Source: Acidobacteriota bacterium (GTDB lineage Bacteria > Acidobacteriota > Terriglobia > Terriglobales > Acidobacteriaceae). From it: 64,000 bases of DNA. The number at the start of each line of letters is the position of its first letter. Positions within the stretch are counted from its first letter, which is position 1. Positions 44,833 to 57,000 of the stretch are shown here, one piece after another. A program made the translations under genes and the position numbers. The notes under the pieces were generated by a model that did no database searches, was not told where the DNA came from, and saw only the letters and a program-made list of their open reading frames with translations. The stretch spans positions 1 through 64,000 of the forward strand of contig JAJXWS010000002.1 in assembly GCA_021781495.1 (NCBI GenBank), read 5' to 3'.

Positions 44833-45629
44833 TGCAAGCGAACCGCCTCAATAAGATGGGAAGAATCCTGGTCCGTACAGCGACGGCTGCAAGTGCAGCA
44901 GCACTGCTCCTGGCCGTTGGCTGCCGGCAGGACATGCACAACCAACCGAAGCTGATACCGCAGCGCGGATCGGAGATGTTCGCGGATCATCGCGGCGCGC
45001 GTCCGCAGGTGCTGAACACCGTAGCGCGCGGGCAACTCAGGGAAGACAGCTACTTTTACACCGGGGTTGTGCAGGGAGCGAATGGCTATCGCGAAGAGCA
45101 GAACCTGATGCCCTTTCCCGTGACGATGGAAGTTCTGAAGAGAGGGCAGGAGCGTTACAACATCTACTGCACACCCTGCCACTCGCGCGTGGGGAACGGG
45201 CTTGGAGAAATCGTGCAGCGCGGCTACAAGCCCGCGGCGAACTTTCACGATCAGGTTCATCTGGCGCAGCCTCTGTCGCACTATTTCTACGTGATGACGC
45301 ATGGCTACGGAGCCATGCCGGATTACGCGGCACAACTTACGCCGGAAGATCGATGGGCGGTGGCGGCTTACATTCGTGCGCTGCAACTGAGCCAATCGGC
45401 AACTCTGCAGGATGTGCCCACCGGGGTGCAGGTGAAGAGCCTGGAGGAGGCGGCGGTTGAGCACGACCTTCCCAAGAGCTATGCGCAACCCTGGACGCTT
45501 CCAACGACAGCGGTATGGGGACCCGCGCTGTCAACAAAAGAGGGTACGCCCGCAATGGCTCCGGCAATCTCCGGCCAGTTGAAAGTGACGATCCCAGCAA
45601 GCAAACCGGCTCCTGCGGCCGCAAAGTAA
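44832..45629 (+). CDS. actE: Alternative complex III subunit ActE, lipid-anchored monoheme cytochrome c
   Basis: A 265-residue exported cytochrome with lipobox LLAVGC (Cys31) and a single CxxCH motif CTPCH at 113-117. The class I fold is completed by the Met-containing region GYGAMPDYAAQLTPEDRWAVAAYIRAL. ActE transfers electrons from ActA/B toward the acceptor oxidase. An Ala/Pro-rich C-terminal tail follows. Its end is 11 bases before the start of actF at 45641. Confidence 0.93.
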   Translation: MQANRLNKMGRILVRTATAASAAALLLAVGCRQDMHNQPKLIPQRGSEMFADHRGARPQVLNTVARGQLREDSYFYTGVVQGANGYREEQNLMPFPVTMEVLKRGQERYNIYCTPCHSRVGNGLGEIVQRGYKPAANFHDQVHLAQPLSHYFYVMTHGYGAMPDYAAQLTPEDRWAVAAYIRALQLSQSATLQDVPTGVQVKSLEEAAVEHDLPKSYAQPWTLPTTAVWGPALSTKEGTPAMAPAISGQLKVTIPASKPAPAAAK

Positions 45630-45640
45630 GGAATGACGGA

Positions 45641-46915
45641 ATGGCTCACGATACACGCGCCAAAACGCTCCCTGCCGACTTAGGAGCGCCAGATTTTGTC
45701 AATGGCTGGAAGTCGCGATCGCTGCTGGTTGGGGTGGTCTTCTCAGTCATTGCGGCTGGCCTCGCATTTGCTGACGGCTCCATCGAGCATGTGCTTCGCG
45801 CATGGGTTCTTGGACTGATGCTTACCTTTGGCTTTTCTGTCGGCGGTCTGGCTCTGCTGATGGTCCAGTACTGCTCCGGCGGGAAATGGGGATTGCTGCT
45901 GCGCAGGCCTTTGGAGGCCATGAGCAGGACGTTGCCCGTGGTGTTCGTCTACTGGGTTGTCGTCGCCCTTGAGATGAAAAGACTGTATCTATGGGCGCAG
46001 GTAAGCGATGTTGCAGCAGCACTGAAGTCGGGATTCATCAATGAAGTGCAAGCCCACTGCATCGAATTCAAGCGCCCCATGCTCAATCCAGGCGCATTTG
46101 TCGGGGTTAGTCTGCTGTGCTTTGCAATCTGGGCATACTACAGCTGGCGACTCACATCGCTTGGACTCAAGCGTGACTCGGACTCGGAAAGCAACACGCC
46201 CTACTGGATTAAGAAGCTCGAAAATATCAGCGGACCGGGGATCGTTGTTTACAGCCTCACGATGACTGCCGCGGCCATTTACTGGGTCATGTCGCTTGAC
46301 CCTACGTGGTACTCGTCGGTGTACGGACTGCTCTTCCTGGTGGGCCAAGGCTACTCGGTGCTTGCGCTTGGCATCATCGTCTCTGTTTCGCTCTCAAAGG
46401 CAGAGCCGTTTAAGACTGTGCTGCGGCAGGTGGAGCAGCACGATCTGGGCAAGCTGACCTTTGCCTTCGTCATGCTCAACATCTATCTCGCCTTCGCGCA
46501 GTTCCTCATTATCTGGTCCGGCAATTCTCCTGAGGAGATTCCTTGGTATCTGGATCGAATTCGCGGGCACTGGGGCGTAATCATCACTCTGGATTTCATC
46601 TTCCACTGGCTCATCCCGTTTTCGCTCTTGCTCTCCCGGGACATCAAACGCAACAAGAAGCGCCTGGTTCGGGTTTGCCAATGGATCGTCTTTGCGAAGG
46701 CCTTTGACCTGTTCTGGTTGATTGAGCCGAACTTTAAGGACGCCGCGCGCAATCTGCACTTCAGCTGGGGAATCCTGGAATACGCGGCTGTGCCTGTCGC
46801 CATGACGGCGTTCTGGATTGCGTTCTTCTGCACGCGGTTGCAGTCTCGTCCTCTTGTACAAACTAACGACCCGCATGTGGCGGAGATTTTGGAGCCTGAG
46901 CATGTCCACGCATAA
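45641..46915 (+). CDS. actF: Alternative complex III subunit ActF, second NrfD-like membrane protein
   Basis: A 424-residue polytopic protein with about ten membrane segments, related to ActC. ActF completes the pair of quinol/proton membrane subunits of ACIII. Family parts visible are LLMVQYCSGGKWGLLLRRPLEAMSRTLP and FIIWSGNSPEEIPWYLDR-like AQFLIIWSGNSPEEI. The start at ATG 45641 is favoured because the longer frame overlaps actE by over 100 bases. The end overlaps the next gene by 14 bases. Confidence 0.94.
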   Translation: MAHDTRAKTLPADLGAPDFVNGWKSRSLLVGVVFSVIAAGLAFADGSIEHVLRAWVLGLMLTFGFSVGGLALLMVQYCSGGKWGLLLRRPLEAMSRTLPVVFVYWVVVALEMKRLYLWAQVSDVAAALKSGFINEVQAHCIEFKRPMLNPGAFVGVSLLCFAIWAYYSWRLTSLGLKRDSDSESNTPYWIKKLENISGPGIVVYSLTMTAAAIYWVMSLDPTWYSSVYGLLFLVGQGYSVLALGIIVSVSLSKAEPFKTVLRQVEQHDLGKLTFAFVMLNIYLAFAQFLIIWSGNSPEEIPWYLDRIRGHWGVIITLDFIFHWLIPFSLLLSRDIKRNKKRLVRVCQWIVFAKAFDLFWLIEPNFKDAARNLHFSWGILEYAAVPVAMTAFWIAFFCTRLQSRPLVQTNDPHVAEILEPEHVHA

Positions 46916-47525
46916 CCCGCACCATCCCGAAGATCACAGGCCGGAAGAGATCGACGCGACGCACGGGTATGAGCGGTCGGACGTTCGCGCCAGTGGCATT
47001 ATCGTGTTCCTTACGGCGATGGCTATTTTTGTGGCAGTGATCGGCATTCTGGCATACGGGCTGGGCAAAGTGCTCGATATGCGAATGGCCAAAGACGATG
47101 GTCCGCGCAGTAAGTGGGCTGACCCTGTGGATGTTCGCAAATTGGGAAATCTTCCATCCAGTCCCGATCTGCAGAACAAGATGGCAGAGCTTACGCAACG
47201 CTTTCCTACGCCTCGCCTGCAGACGGATGACGGATTGCAGGATGTAGCAGATCTGCATCGGCGGGAAGATCTGCTTCTCCAAAACTACACATGGGTTGAC
47301 CGCACGCTAGGCAAAGTTCGCATCCCAATTGAGAGAGCGATGGAATTGGTTGCCGAGAAAGGGCTTCCTGTAGCGCCCGCTGTCCAGCAACAGCCTTTAA
47401 TGACGGGCGATACTCAGCCGGCGATTGCGACACCGCTAACGAATGGATTTGCGCGTACGGCCTACGAGCAGGAGCAGAATGCATCGCAGACGGCAGAGGC
47501 CAGGCACGCGGCACTTGAGAAGTAG
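46902..47525 (+). CDS. Single-pass membrane protein of the ACIII operon
   Basis: A 207-residue protein with a His-rich acidic N-terminus (residues 1-27), one transmembrane segment (about 32-56) and a long Gln/Ala-rich periplasmic tail (TWVDRTLGKVRIPIERAMELVAEKGLP in the middle). It starts inside actF (14-base overlap) and is followed by a Sco gene, so it is embedded in the respiratory operon. The segment WVDRTLGKVRIPIERAMEL is reminiscent of small proteins near cytochrome oxidases and ACIII in Acidobacteria. I do not know a named family; it may be an accessory subunit or assembly factor. Confidence 0.75.
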   Translation: MSTHNPHHPEDHRPEEIDATHGYERSDVRASGIIVFLTAMAIFVAVIGILAYGLGKVLDMRMAKDDGPRSKWADPVDVRKLGNLPSSPDLQNKMAELTQRFPTPRLQTDDGLQDVADLHRREDLLLQNYTWVDRTLGKVRIPIERAMELVAEKGLPVAPAVQQQPLMTGDTQPAIATPLTNGFARTAYEQEQNASQTAEARHAALEK

Positions 47526-47613
47526 ATCTTAGGTGAGGTCTTTACAAACGGCAGAACAGAAACTTCGCAGGATGCTCCGCATCCCCGAACACGTAGTACC
47601 CGGAGTTGGAATC

Positions 47614-48534
47614 ATGCAGTGCAGGCATACAGGCCGGAGGAGTTGGCAAAAGGCGGTAATCATGGCTGCCTGCGCACTTGTGCTTGTCAGTGCAGGAATT
47701 TCTCAGCGACTTATGGCGCAAGTCTCAGGCTACGGCGAAAAGGAGATGGGGCCTGCCAATGACAAGCCGCCCTCAATCCTGAATGGCGTCGGCATAGCGC
47801 AGCGTCTAAATCAGCAGTTACCGTTGGCGCTTCCGTTTACGGATGATGCGGGCAAGCAAGTTCGACTTGGCGACTACTTCGGGAAGCGGCCCGCCATTCT
47901 TGCGCTTGTGTACTATCGATGCCCGATGCTCTGCTCAGAGGAACTGGATGGGCTGACGAGCGCGCTGCAGATGGTCAAGTACGTTCCGGGCAAGGATTTT
48001 GATGTAGTAGTAGCAAGCATCGATCCCAATGAGGGACCGGATCTGGCCGCTGCCAAGAAGCGCTCCTACTTGAAGCGCTATGGACATCCCGAGACGGCAA
48101 ACGGCTGGCATTTTTTGACCGGCACACAGCAGAGCATTGATGCACTGACGAACGCGGTTGGATTCAAGTACGTCAAGCTTCAGGTCCCCGGAAGCAATCA
48201 AATCCAGTTTGCCCATGCAAGTTCGATCCAGATTGTGACTCCGGAAGGGAAGCTGGCCCAGTACTACATGGGCGTTGAGTATTCTCCGAAGGATCTCTTA
48301 TTGGGACTGAACGAGGCTTCGTCCAATCGCATAGGCTCGCCGGTGGATAACATTATCACTTACTGCTATCACTACAATCCTCAAACCAACACACATTCTT
48401 TGATCGTGGCACGGGTAGTTCAAATTGGTGGCTTCATTACGGTCCTTCTATTGGGTGGATTTATGGCGCTGATGTTTCGCCGGGACTACCGGCAAGCGCA
48501 CTCGTCAGGCAAAGAAATTAAGGTGAACGGATAA
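47614..48534 (+). CDS. sco: Sco family copper-chaperone for cytochrome oxidase
   Basis: A 306-residue membrane protein with an N-terminal signal/anchor and a thioredoxin-like domain that delivers Cu to the CuA site. The metal-binding CxxxC is CPMLC (Cys103, Cys107) and the conserved His is in FAHASS; C-terminal LLLGGFMALMF is a second membrane segment, atypical of classical SCO1. ATG 47614 is favoured over GTG 47533 because of GGAG upstream. It precedes coxB by 4 bases, as expected for CuA assembly. Confidence 0.92.
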   Translation: MQCRHTGRRSWQKAVIMAACALVLVSAGISQRLMAQVSGYGEKEMGPANDKPPSILNGVGIAQRLNQQLPLALPFTDDAGKQVRLGDYFGKRPAILALVYYRCPMLCSEELDGLTSALQMVKYVPGKDFDVVVASIDPNEGPDLAAAKKRSYLKRYGHPETANGWHFLTGTQQSIDALTNAVGFKYVKLQVPGSNQIQFAHASSIQIVTPEGKLAQYYMGVEYSPKDLLLGLNEASSNRIGSPVDNIITYCYHYNPQTNTHSLIVARVVQIGGFITVLLLGGFMALMFRRDYRQAHSSGKEIKVNG

Positions 48535-48538
48535 CGGA

Positions 48539-49611
48539 ATGCCCCAAATCAGTCCAGTACTCTGGCAGTTCCTCGTCAAGTGGTTGACGAACTTCGCGCT
48601 CTTTCCGCCGGAGGCGTCTCGCATAGCGCCTCAGCTGGACGCGTTGTACTTCTTCATCGTCCTCGTCAGCCTGATCGGTTTGACGATCGTCATCCTGCTC
48701 GTGACCAGCTTCTCGATTCTCTACAGCAAAAAGCGGCATCCCGTCCCCGTGCAGATCGAGGGATCCACCTTGCTGGAAGCAACCTGGACGATTGTTCCGC
48801 TGGGCCTCTTCCTCGTGATGTTTGTCTGGGGGGCCTTGATTTACTTCCGTGTCTTCACGCCGCCTGCAAACGCGATGAACATCTACGTCGTGGGCAAGCA
48901 ATGGATGTGGAAGGCAGAGCATCCCGGAGGCCAGCACGAGATCAATTCGCTGCATGTGCCGGCAGGGCGTGCCATCCAGCTCACGCTTATCTCGCAGGAT
49001 GTATTTCACAGTTTTTCCATCCCCGCATTTCGCGTGAAGCGTGAAGCAATTCCCGGTCGCTACACCACGGTGTGGTTTGAAGCGACAACGCCGGGCACGT
49101 ATCACCTGTTCTGCTCGCAATATTGCGGAACGGAGCACTCGCACATGATTGGCGATGTGGTTGTGATGTCGCCGGAAGACTACAAAACGTGGCTGGCGAG
49201 TTCGACAAGTGGTGCATCCCTGGCGCAAAACGGAGAGCGGCTGTTTGCAAGCATGAGTTGCAATGCGTGCCATAATGCCAGACCCGATGCGCGTGGTCCT
49301 AGCCTGGCAAATGTGTATGGGGCAAAGCTGACGCTGACCAGCGGACAGACCGTCACCGTGGACGAAGCCTATCTGCGGCAGGCGATCCTGAATCCATCGC
49401 AGAACATTACACAGGGCTATGCGCCGATTATGCCGACCTATCAGGGGCAAATTAGCGAAGAAGGCCTGATAGCCCTGATCGAATACATCAAGAACCTTAA
49501 CTCCGACTACCGGGTGCAGCAGACGACAACCACAACTACGCTGCTGCCCGGAGGAGCCGGAAAGGCGGCGCCTGCAAAGCAAGAGCCAGCAGGGCAAGGG
49601 ATGGTGCAGCA

Positions 49612-49615
<4 letters not shown>
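48539..49615 (+). CDS. coxB: Cytochrome c oxidase subunit II with fused cytochrome c domain
   Basis: A 358-residue caa3-type subunit II. Two N-terminal membrane segments are followed by the CuA domain, with ligands His in FHSFSIP and Cys192, Cys196, His200, Met203 in [13 protein letters not shown] cytochrome c domain follows: CNACH at 241-245 (Cys241, Cys244, His245) and the Met region [21 protein letters not shown]. This makes external cytochrome c unnecessary; ACIII can pass electrons straight into it. It ends in a Thr/Ala-rich tail and overlaps coxA (ATGA). Confidence 0.95.
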
Positions 49616-51265
<1,650 letters not shown>

Positions 51266-51276
<11 letters not shown>

Positions 51277-52015
51277 CACAGTGATTGCCCATGACGGTTT
51301 GGAGGCGGGGCACCACGAGCACTCGCCGCATCTGCATCATCAGTTTGAGTCCGTAGAGCAGCAGGCAGACGCGGGCAACTTTGCGATGTGGTTGTTTCTG
51401 CTGACGGAAGTGATGTTCTTCGGCGGATTGTTTACCGTCTACATGATCTACCGCAACTGGTACTATCCGGCCTTTGTTGCGGCGTCACACCAGTTGAGCG
51501 TCAAACTGGGCGGTATTAATTCCGTCCTGCTGATTACGTCCAGCCTTACGATGACGCTGGGCGTGTGGTCTGCTCAGTTGCGGCGCAAGGGAAGCCTTAT
51601 TTTTTTCCTGATGCTCACGTTCCTTCTGGGTGTTGTCTTTCTCGGCATCAAAGGGGTGGAGTACAAGGAGAAGTTCGAAAAGCATCACTTCCCCGGAGCG
51701 AACTACAGCCTGCAATCCTTCGTGAACCCGGCGAGCGATCCCGTTGCGGTTGCAGCTGGTGACAAGCCCCTGCCGCTGGATATAGCGCAGCGGACCGAAG
51801 TGTATTTTTCGCTGTACTTTGCCATGACTGGAATGCATGCGCTGCACATGATCGTTGGCATGGGGATCCTTCTGTTCATGATCTTCAGAGCACGATCGGA
51901 TGCGTATACAACAGGACACACAGCGTTCGTCGAATATTTTGGCCTGTACTGGCACTTTGTCGACATCATCTGGATTTTCCTGTTTCCGTTGCTGTACCTG
52001 ATCAACCGGCACTAA
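51266..52015 (+). CDS. coxC: Cytochrome c oxidase subunit III
   Basis: A 249-residue membrane protein with about seven segments, corresponding to CoxC/CyoC. It shows [33 protein letters not shown], and [14 protein letters not shown] plus the [13 protein letters not shown] [21 protein letters not shown] 51266 overlaps coxA by 11 bases. Subunit III stabilises the catalytic core and eases proton delivery. Followed 11 bases later by coxD. Confidence 0.95.
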
Positions 52016-52026
52016 AGGACAAAGCA

Positions 52027-52335
52027 ATGAGCGAACCCCAAGAGAGCGGACACCGCATCATTAATCCGAGAGTTTCCTTCCTTGTGTATCTGGCACTGGT
52101 GGCCGGTGTTGGTCTTACGATTGTGGCCTCGTACCAGAACCTCGGCATCTTCAATCCGATTCTTGCAGTAGCGATTGCACTCGTTCAGGCATCGCTGGTC
52201 GCGCTGTTCTCCATGCACCTGAAGTACAGCCCCAGGGTCAGCAAGCTGAGCGTGGGGTCGGGCATCTTTATGCTGCTGACGCTCTTCGCCATGGTGTTGT
52301 TGGACTACATGAGTAGAGCATGGGGCAGTTGGTAG
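52027..52335 (+). CDS. coxD: Cytochrome c oxidase subunit IV (caa3/CyoD type)
   Basis: A 102-residue hydrophobic protein with three membrane segments, matching the prokaryotic subunit IV. The conserved FNPILAVAIALVQASLVALFSMHLKYSP segment is typical of the caa3/CyoD family. It is the last gene of the ACIII-oxidase operon; a strong hairpin terminator lies 24 bases after the stop. Subunit IV is small and not catalytic; it helps assembly. Confidence 0.9.
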   Translation: MSEPQESGHRIINPRVSFLVYLALVAGVGLTIVASYQNLGIFNPILAVAIALVQASLVALFSMHLKYSPRVSKLSVGSGIFMLLTLFAMVLLDYMSRAWGSW

Positions 52336-52358
52336 CTGCGTGTTGAGCGCATCCATAC

Positions 52359-52383
52359 AAAGGCCGCCCGAGGGCGGCCTTTG
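52359..52383 (+). terminator. Strong terminator at the end of the ACIII-oxidase operon
   Basis: AAAGGCCGCC (52359-52368) pairs perfectly with GGCGGCCTTT (52373-52382), a 10-bp stem with a 4-base loop. The TTT of the stem end continues into TTGCCG. It is 24 bases past coxD and 39 bases before the photolyase. Confidence 0.8.
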
Positions 52384-52421
52384 CCGTTGAGCATCGCACG
52401 AATTCGTTTAGGCTTGACTGC

Positions 52422-53834
52422 ATGGACCCATTGGCACGTACGTTGAATCTTCCGCAAGAACTGGCACTGCTTGCAGCTCAGCCGCGTGTCCTGGTCCGTC
52501 GCCCCGGCGCTCCGCGCCAGGCTGCGAAGTGCGTTGTCTACTGGATGCAACGCGCCATGCGCATTCAGGATAATCCGGCATTGGATGTCGCCATCCAGGC
52601 AGGCAATATTCTTGGCCTGCCTGTTGTTGTGTATTTCTCCGTGATTCCCAACTATCCCAATGCGAATCTGCGCCACTATCACTTTATGGCGCAGGGACTG
52701 CGCGACGCTGCCGAGGATGCGGCTGAGCTGGGCGTGGGCTTTATCGTGCGCCGCCATCCATCCAACTCGCTGGAGGAGTTTCTCGACGAGGTGGAGGCGG
52801 CATTGCTTATAGGAGACGAAAATCCGTGCCGCGAGCCGGAACGATGGCGCAACGTGCTTGCTAAACGACTGAAGCTGCCGTTTTGGACCGTGGATGCCGA
52901 TGTGGTGGTTCCATCCGCAATGTTTGGCCGGAGCTATTTTCTTCTGCATCACTTTCGGCCGTATTTGAAAGCACTGCTCTCTCAATTCCTTGTCGCATCG
53001 CCAAAAGCTATTCCGCAGCAACGTTGGACTCCATGGAAGGATTTCAGGAGCCTTTCACTCGCAGGCGATATCACCGAAGGGTTTGACAAGCTGGACCGCA
53101 CGGTTACTCCGGTAGACAGCTTTACTGGAGGAACTCATGCTGCAATGCGGCGCCTGAAAGAATTTGTCGCTCGCGAGCTGGCTTTCTATGAAGAAAAGCG
53201 GAACCAGCCTGAGGTAAAGGGAACCAGCCGTCTCTCGCCCTACCTGCACTTTGGCAATATCGGTCCGTTGACGATTGCCCTGGCCGTGGATGACGCGGCG
53301 CGCAAGGGCAAAGTTGCGGCTTCTGCCAGAGATAAGTTCCTGGATGAGCTGATCGGGTGGCGGGAGCTGGCTGTGTTGTTCGTTCGCCACAATCCGAACT
53401 ACGACAACTGGGAGTGTGCGGAGCCCTGGGCGCGAACCACACTTCTGGAGCACGCAGGGGATCAACGTCCGCACCGCTACACGCTGGAACAACTGGAACG
53501 TGCCGAAACCGGGGATGAGCTGTGGAATGCAGCGCAGCGAGAGATGGTCAATACCGGCTGGATGCACAACTACATGCGCATGTACTGGGCTAAGAAGATC
53601 CTGGAGTGGGCACCTGATCCGGCAAGGGCCTTCGAGTGGGCCGTTACGCTCAACGATCGATATGAGCTGGATGGTCGAGACGCAAATGGATATGCCGGCA
53701 TCGCGTGGGCCATCGTGGGCAAACATGATCGACCCTGGTTCGATCGTCCCGTCTTCGGCTTGATACGACCCATGAGTGGCAGCGCTCTTGCCAAGAAGAT
53801 AGATGCTCGCGCCTATATTGAACAAAATCAATGA
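52422..53834 (+). CDS. phr: Class II CPD photolyase
   Basis: A 470-residue FAD enzyme that splits cyclobutane pyrimidine dimers with blue light. It is class II by the signature YWMQRAMRIQDNPAL near the N-terminus, the FAD-binding ARDKFLDELIGWRELAVLFVRHN-like region and LWNAAQREMVNTGWMHNYMRMYWAKKILEW at the C-terminal part. The absence of class I Trp-triad pattern supports it. The start is ATG 52422. It is monocistronic after the operon terminator and useful for a surface-soil organism. Confidence 0.93.
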   Translation: MDPLARTLNLPQELALLAAQPRVLVRRPGAPRQAAKCVVYWMQRAMRIQDNPALDVAIQAGNILGLPVVVYFSVIPNYPNANLRHYHFMAQGLRDAAEDAAELGVGFIVRRHPSNSLEEFLDEVEAALLIGDENPCREPERWRNVLAKRLKLPFWTVDADVVVPSAMFGRSYFLLHHFRPYLKALLSQFLVASPKAIPQQRWTPWKDFRSLSLAGDITEGFDKLDRTVTPVDSFTGGTHAAMRRLKEFVARELAFYEEKRNQPEVKGTSRLSPYLHFGNIGPLTIALAVDDAARKGKVAASARDKFLDELIGWRELAVLFVRHNPNYDNWECAEPWARTTLLEHAGDQRPHRYTLEQLERAETGDELWNAAQREMVNTGWMHNYMRMYWAKKILEWAPDPARAFEWAVTLNDRYELDGRDANGYAGIAWAIVGKHDRPWFDRPVFGLIRPMSGSALAKKIDARAYIEQNQ

Positions 53835-53917
53835 ATTGCGAGGCTGCCTGATCGCAAGATTGTTGCTGCGTCGTGTGGGTTTGCGTGTGCCTCGCGCCGC
53901 CCGTCCGCAGGCAAGTC

Positions 53918-53923
53918 TATAAT
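53918..53923 (+). promoter_or_regulatory. Possible -10 element for the giant repeat-protein gene
   Basis: A TATAAT lies 123 bases before the chosen GTG at 54041, just after the photolyase. No convincing -35 is in place. It argues that the true start of the big protein lies downstream of 53923, not at the first open GTG at 53873. Confidence 0.3.
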
Positions 53924-54040
53924 GGGACACGATTTCAACCCAGGAAACTGCTTGTTTCACGTAGCGCATTCCATTGGATTCCGCTGAATTCCCCCTCGGA
54001 TGATGAGAGAGGGGAGGCGGGAGCCGGATCCCGGGCGCAT

Positions 54041-57000
54041 GTGAAGACTTGCCAATTTTTGCAGTCCTATTGTTCTGCCGCCATTCAGAGCGGTGCAGTC
54101 AGGTGGATTTCTCCAATCGGGATTCGCGCGCCGCATCGTGCCGGAAGCGGTTTCCTGATGGGACTCGTCGTCCTTTTCGTGGCCTTGTTGAACACGGCGG
54201 CGATGGGCCAGCTGCCAGGCCTCCCGCAATTCACACCGGCTGCGCCAAGCGTGCCTCCGCAGGTCCGCCGGGCGCAGCGTTTCCTCCAGCGGCGAAGCTG
54301 GAGAGGCCAAACCCGTTCCGCACGATTGCCGTCGCGACCCGGTCGAGCTGCTGTTTCTCTGGCGCAGCCGCAGAGCACGACAAGCACCGTGCCTGCCTGG
54401 CAGCCACTGGGGCCCAATGCGGTGACGACACCCAGCTACGGACTGGTGACGGGCCGTGTAACTTCCATCGCCTTTGATCCTGCAGACTCCACGGGGAACC
54501 GCGTCTTTCTGGGAACGACAGGCGGTGGCTTGTGGCTTGCCCAGAACGCAGACACTACAAACCCGGCCGATGTTGTCTTCTCGCCCCTGACCGACAATCT
54601 CTCCGCGATGAGTACTGCCGTCGATGCATCCATCAGCATTGGAGCCGTAAGCGTACAGCCGGGCGGAACAGGCGTTGTGCTGGCAGGGACAGGGGATCCG
54701 AATGACGCGCTGGATTCCTATTACGGCGCGGGCGTTCTTCGCTCCACAGACGGTGGCAAGACATGGAGCCTGATCCAGACCACGACGGATGTGGAGCAGG
54801 GGCTGGGTATCCAGGACTACAGCTTCGTGGGTGAAGGATTCGCTGGCTTCGCGTGGAGCACGGCTAGTCCGCAACTGGTCGTTGCGGCTGTGTCGCAGGC
54901 GTATGAGGGCACGCTCGTGGATGCGGAACGGCCGAACATCAGCTATGAGGGGCTGTATTACTCGACCGACTCGGGAGCGAGCTGGCACCTGGCGCGGATT
55001 ACCGATCCAGGCGGGGCCGATGTGCAGGGGCCGCTGGATGCCTATGCGTACCCACACGGCAATGCCGCGACCGCGATTGTGTGGAATCCGGCGCGGCAGA
55101 TTTTTGTGGCAGCAGTCCGCTACCACGGCTACTACCAATCCACGGATGGCGCGAACTGGACGCGCATGACAGTCCAACCCGGCACGGGGTTGACGACGCA
55201 GATGTGCCCAACCAATCCCGGCTCGACAGGCTCCACCGCGTGTCCAATCTTTCGCGGAACACTGGCTGTGAATCCGGTGACTGGCGATACCTTTGCGTGG
55301 ACGGTGGACGCCAACAATCAGGATCAGGGGATATGGCAGGATGTCTGCTCCATCAGCGCAGGGACCTGCACCAATCAAACGGCTGCCTTTACCAGCCGTT
55401 GGAGCACGTCTGCACTGGAGATGAACACGGCCCAGGGCGCGACGACGATTCAGAATGGCGACTACAATCTGGCCCTCGCAGCCGTCCCTTCCGGGCAGGA
55501 TACGCTGCTGCTGGCCGGGGCCAATGATCTGTGGAAGTGCAGCCTTGCCATGGGCTGTGTCTGGCGGAACTCCACCAATGCGTTTACCTGCATGAGCGCT
55601 CAAGTGGGGCCGTACCAGCATGCGCTTGCATGGAACCCGGCGAATCCGCAGGAAGTGTTTGCCGGCAATGACAGCGGATTGTGGCGATCCCTGGACGATA
55701 TTGGGGAAACAGGGCAGACATGCAGCGCCACGGACGCGACACATTTCCAAAATCTGAACGGTGCAATCGGCTCGCTCGCGGAGGTGGAAAGCATGTCGCA
55801 GGTGGTGACATCGCCTTACACGATGATGACCGGGCTGGGCGTGAACGGCACGGCCGGCGTGAAGAGCACCTCAGGCCCGACGACGGATTGGCCGCAGATA
55901 CTGGGAGGCGAAGGCGGGCCGGTCGCGATTGATCCTTCCAACAGCACCAATTGGTACGTAAACAATGGCGCGGGCGTTTCCATCCACCTCTGCTCGCAAA
56001 CAGGCGATTGCACCGCATCTGCTTTTGGAACCACACCGATTGTGAACAATGCGGATGTGGGCGGAGATGGCGATACGATGACCGAGCCCGCGCCGTTTCT
56101 GGTGGATCCGCTTGACCCATCGCAGTTGCTGGTTGGCACTTGCCGGGTTTGGCGCGGACCTGCAAACGGCAGCGCATGGACCGGCTCGAACGCGATCAGC
56201 CCAATGCTGGATGGGATTTCGGGCTCCACCTATTGCAGCGGCAATGCCCTCATTCGCACCATGGCAGCGCTGCGGCTTTCCAATGGGAGCGAAGTGATTT
56301 TTGTGGGCATGTATGGCGCGACGGATGGCGGGGCCAATCTAGCGGGACATGTGCTGAGCGCGACATTCGAGCCATCCAGCGGTGCGGTACCGGTCTGGAA
56401 GGACGTAACGCTCAACCCGGTCACGAATGACACGCAGGGGCTGAATGCCTACGCTTTGGATATTTCAAGCATCTACATTGATCCGCATGACGCGACCGGG
56501 AATACGGTCTATGTAACCGTCGAAGGGATTCCCAGCCCGACGCAGGCGGTGCGTGCGTTGTATCGTTCCACGGATGGGGGAGCGCACTGGGCCTACATTG
56601 CGTCCAATCTGCCTGCCTCCGCTGCGAACAGCATCGTTGTGGATCCGCAGGATGCGAACACGGCGTACGTTGCGATGGATTCGGGTGTCTATTCCACGCA
56701 CCAGGTTTCCAATTGCGCCACGGCCGGTTCCAATTGCTGGTCGGCCTACGGCGCCGGATTGCCGGAAGCGCCGGTGGTCGGCTTGAGCGCGGCTCCCGCC
56801 GGCTCACAATGGAGCGTGCTTGCGGCGTCGACGTATGGGCGCGGCGTGTGGCAAATCCCTCTGTGGACGGCTGCAACGCAGCTGACGACCGCATCGGCTA
56901 CGCCGTCCTCGTTGACATTCGGAACGCAGGCCGACGGCACGACGAGCAGCCCGCAAACCGTAACGCTGACGAATACCGGCGGGATTGCCCTGATCCCTAC

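Noticed and set aside
53957..55750. Long open frame on the minus strand inside the giant repeat protein
   Set aside because: It is antisense to a clear exported protein, has no recognisable domain, and is Arg/His-rich, as GC-rich antisense frames are.
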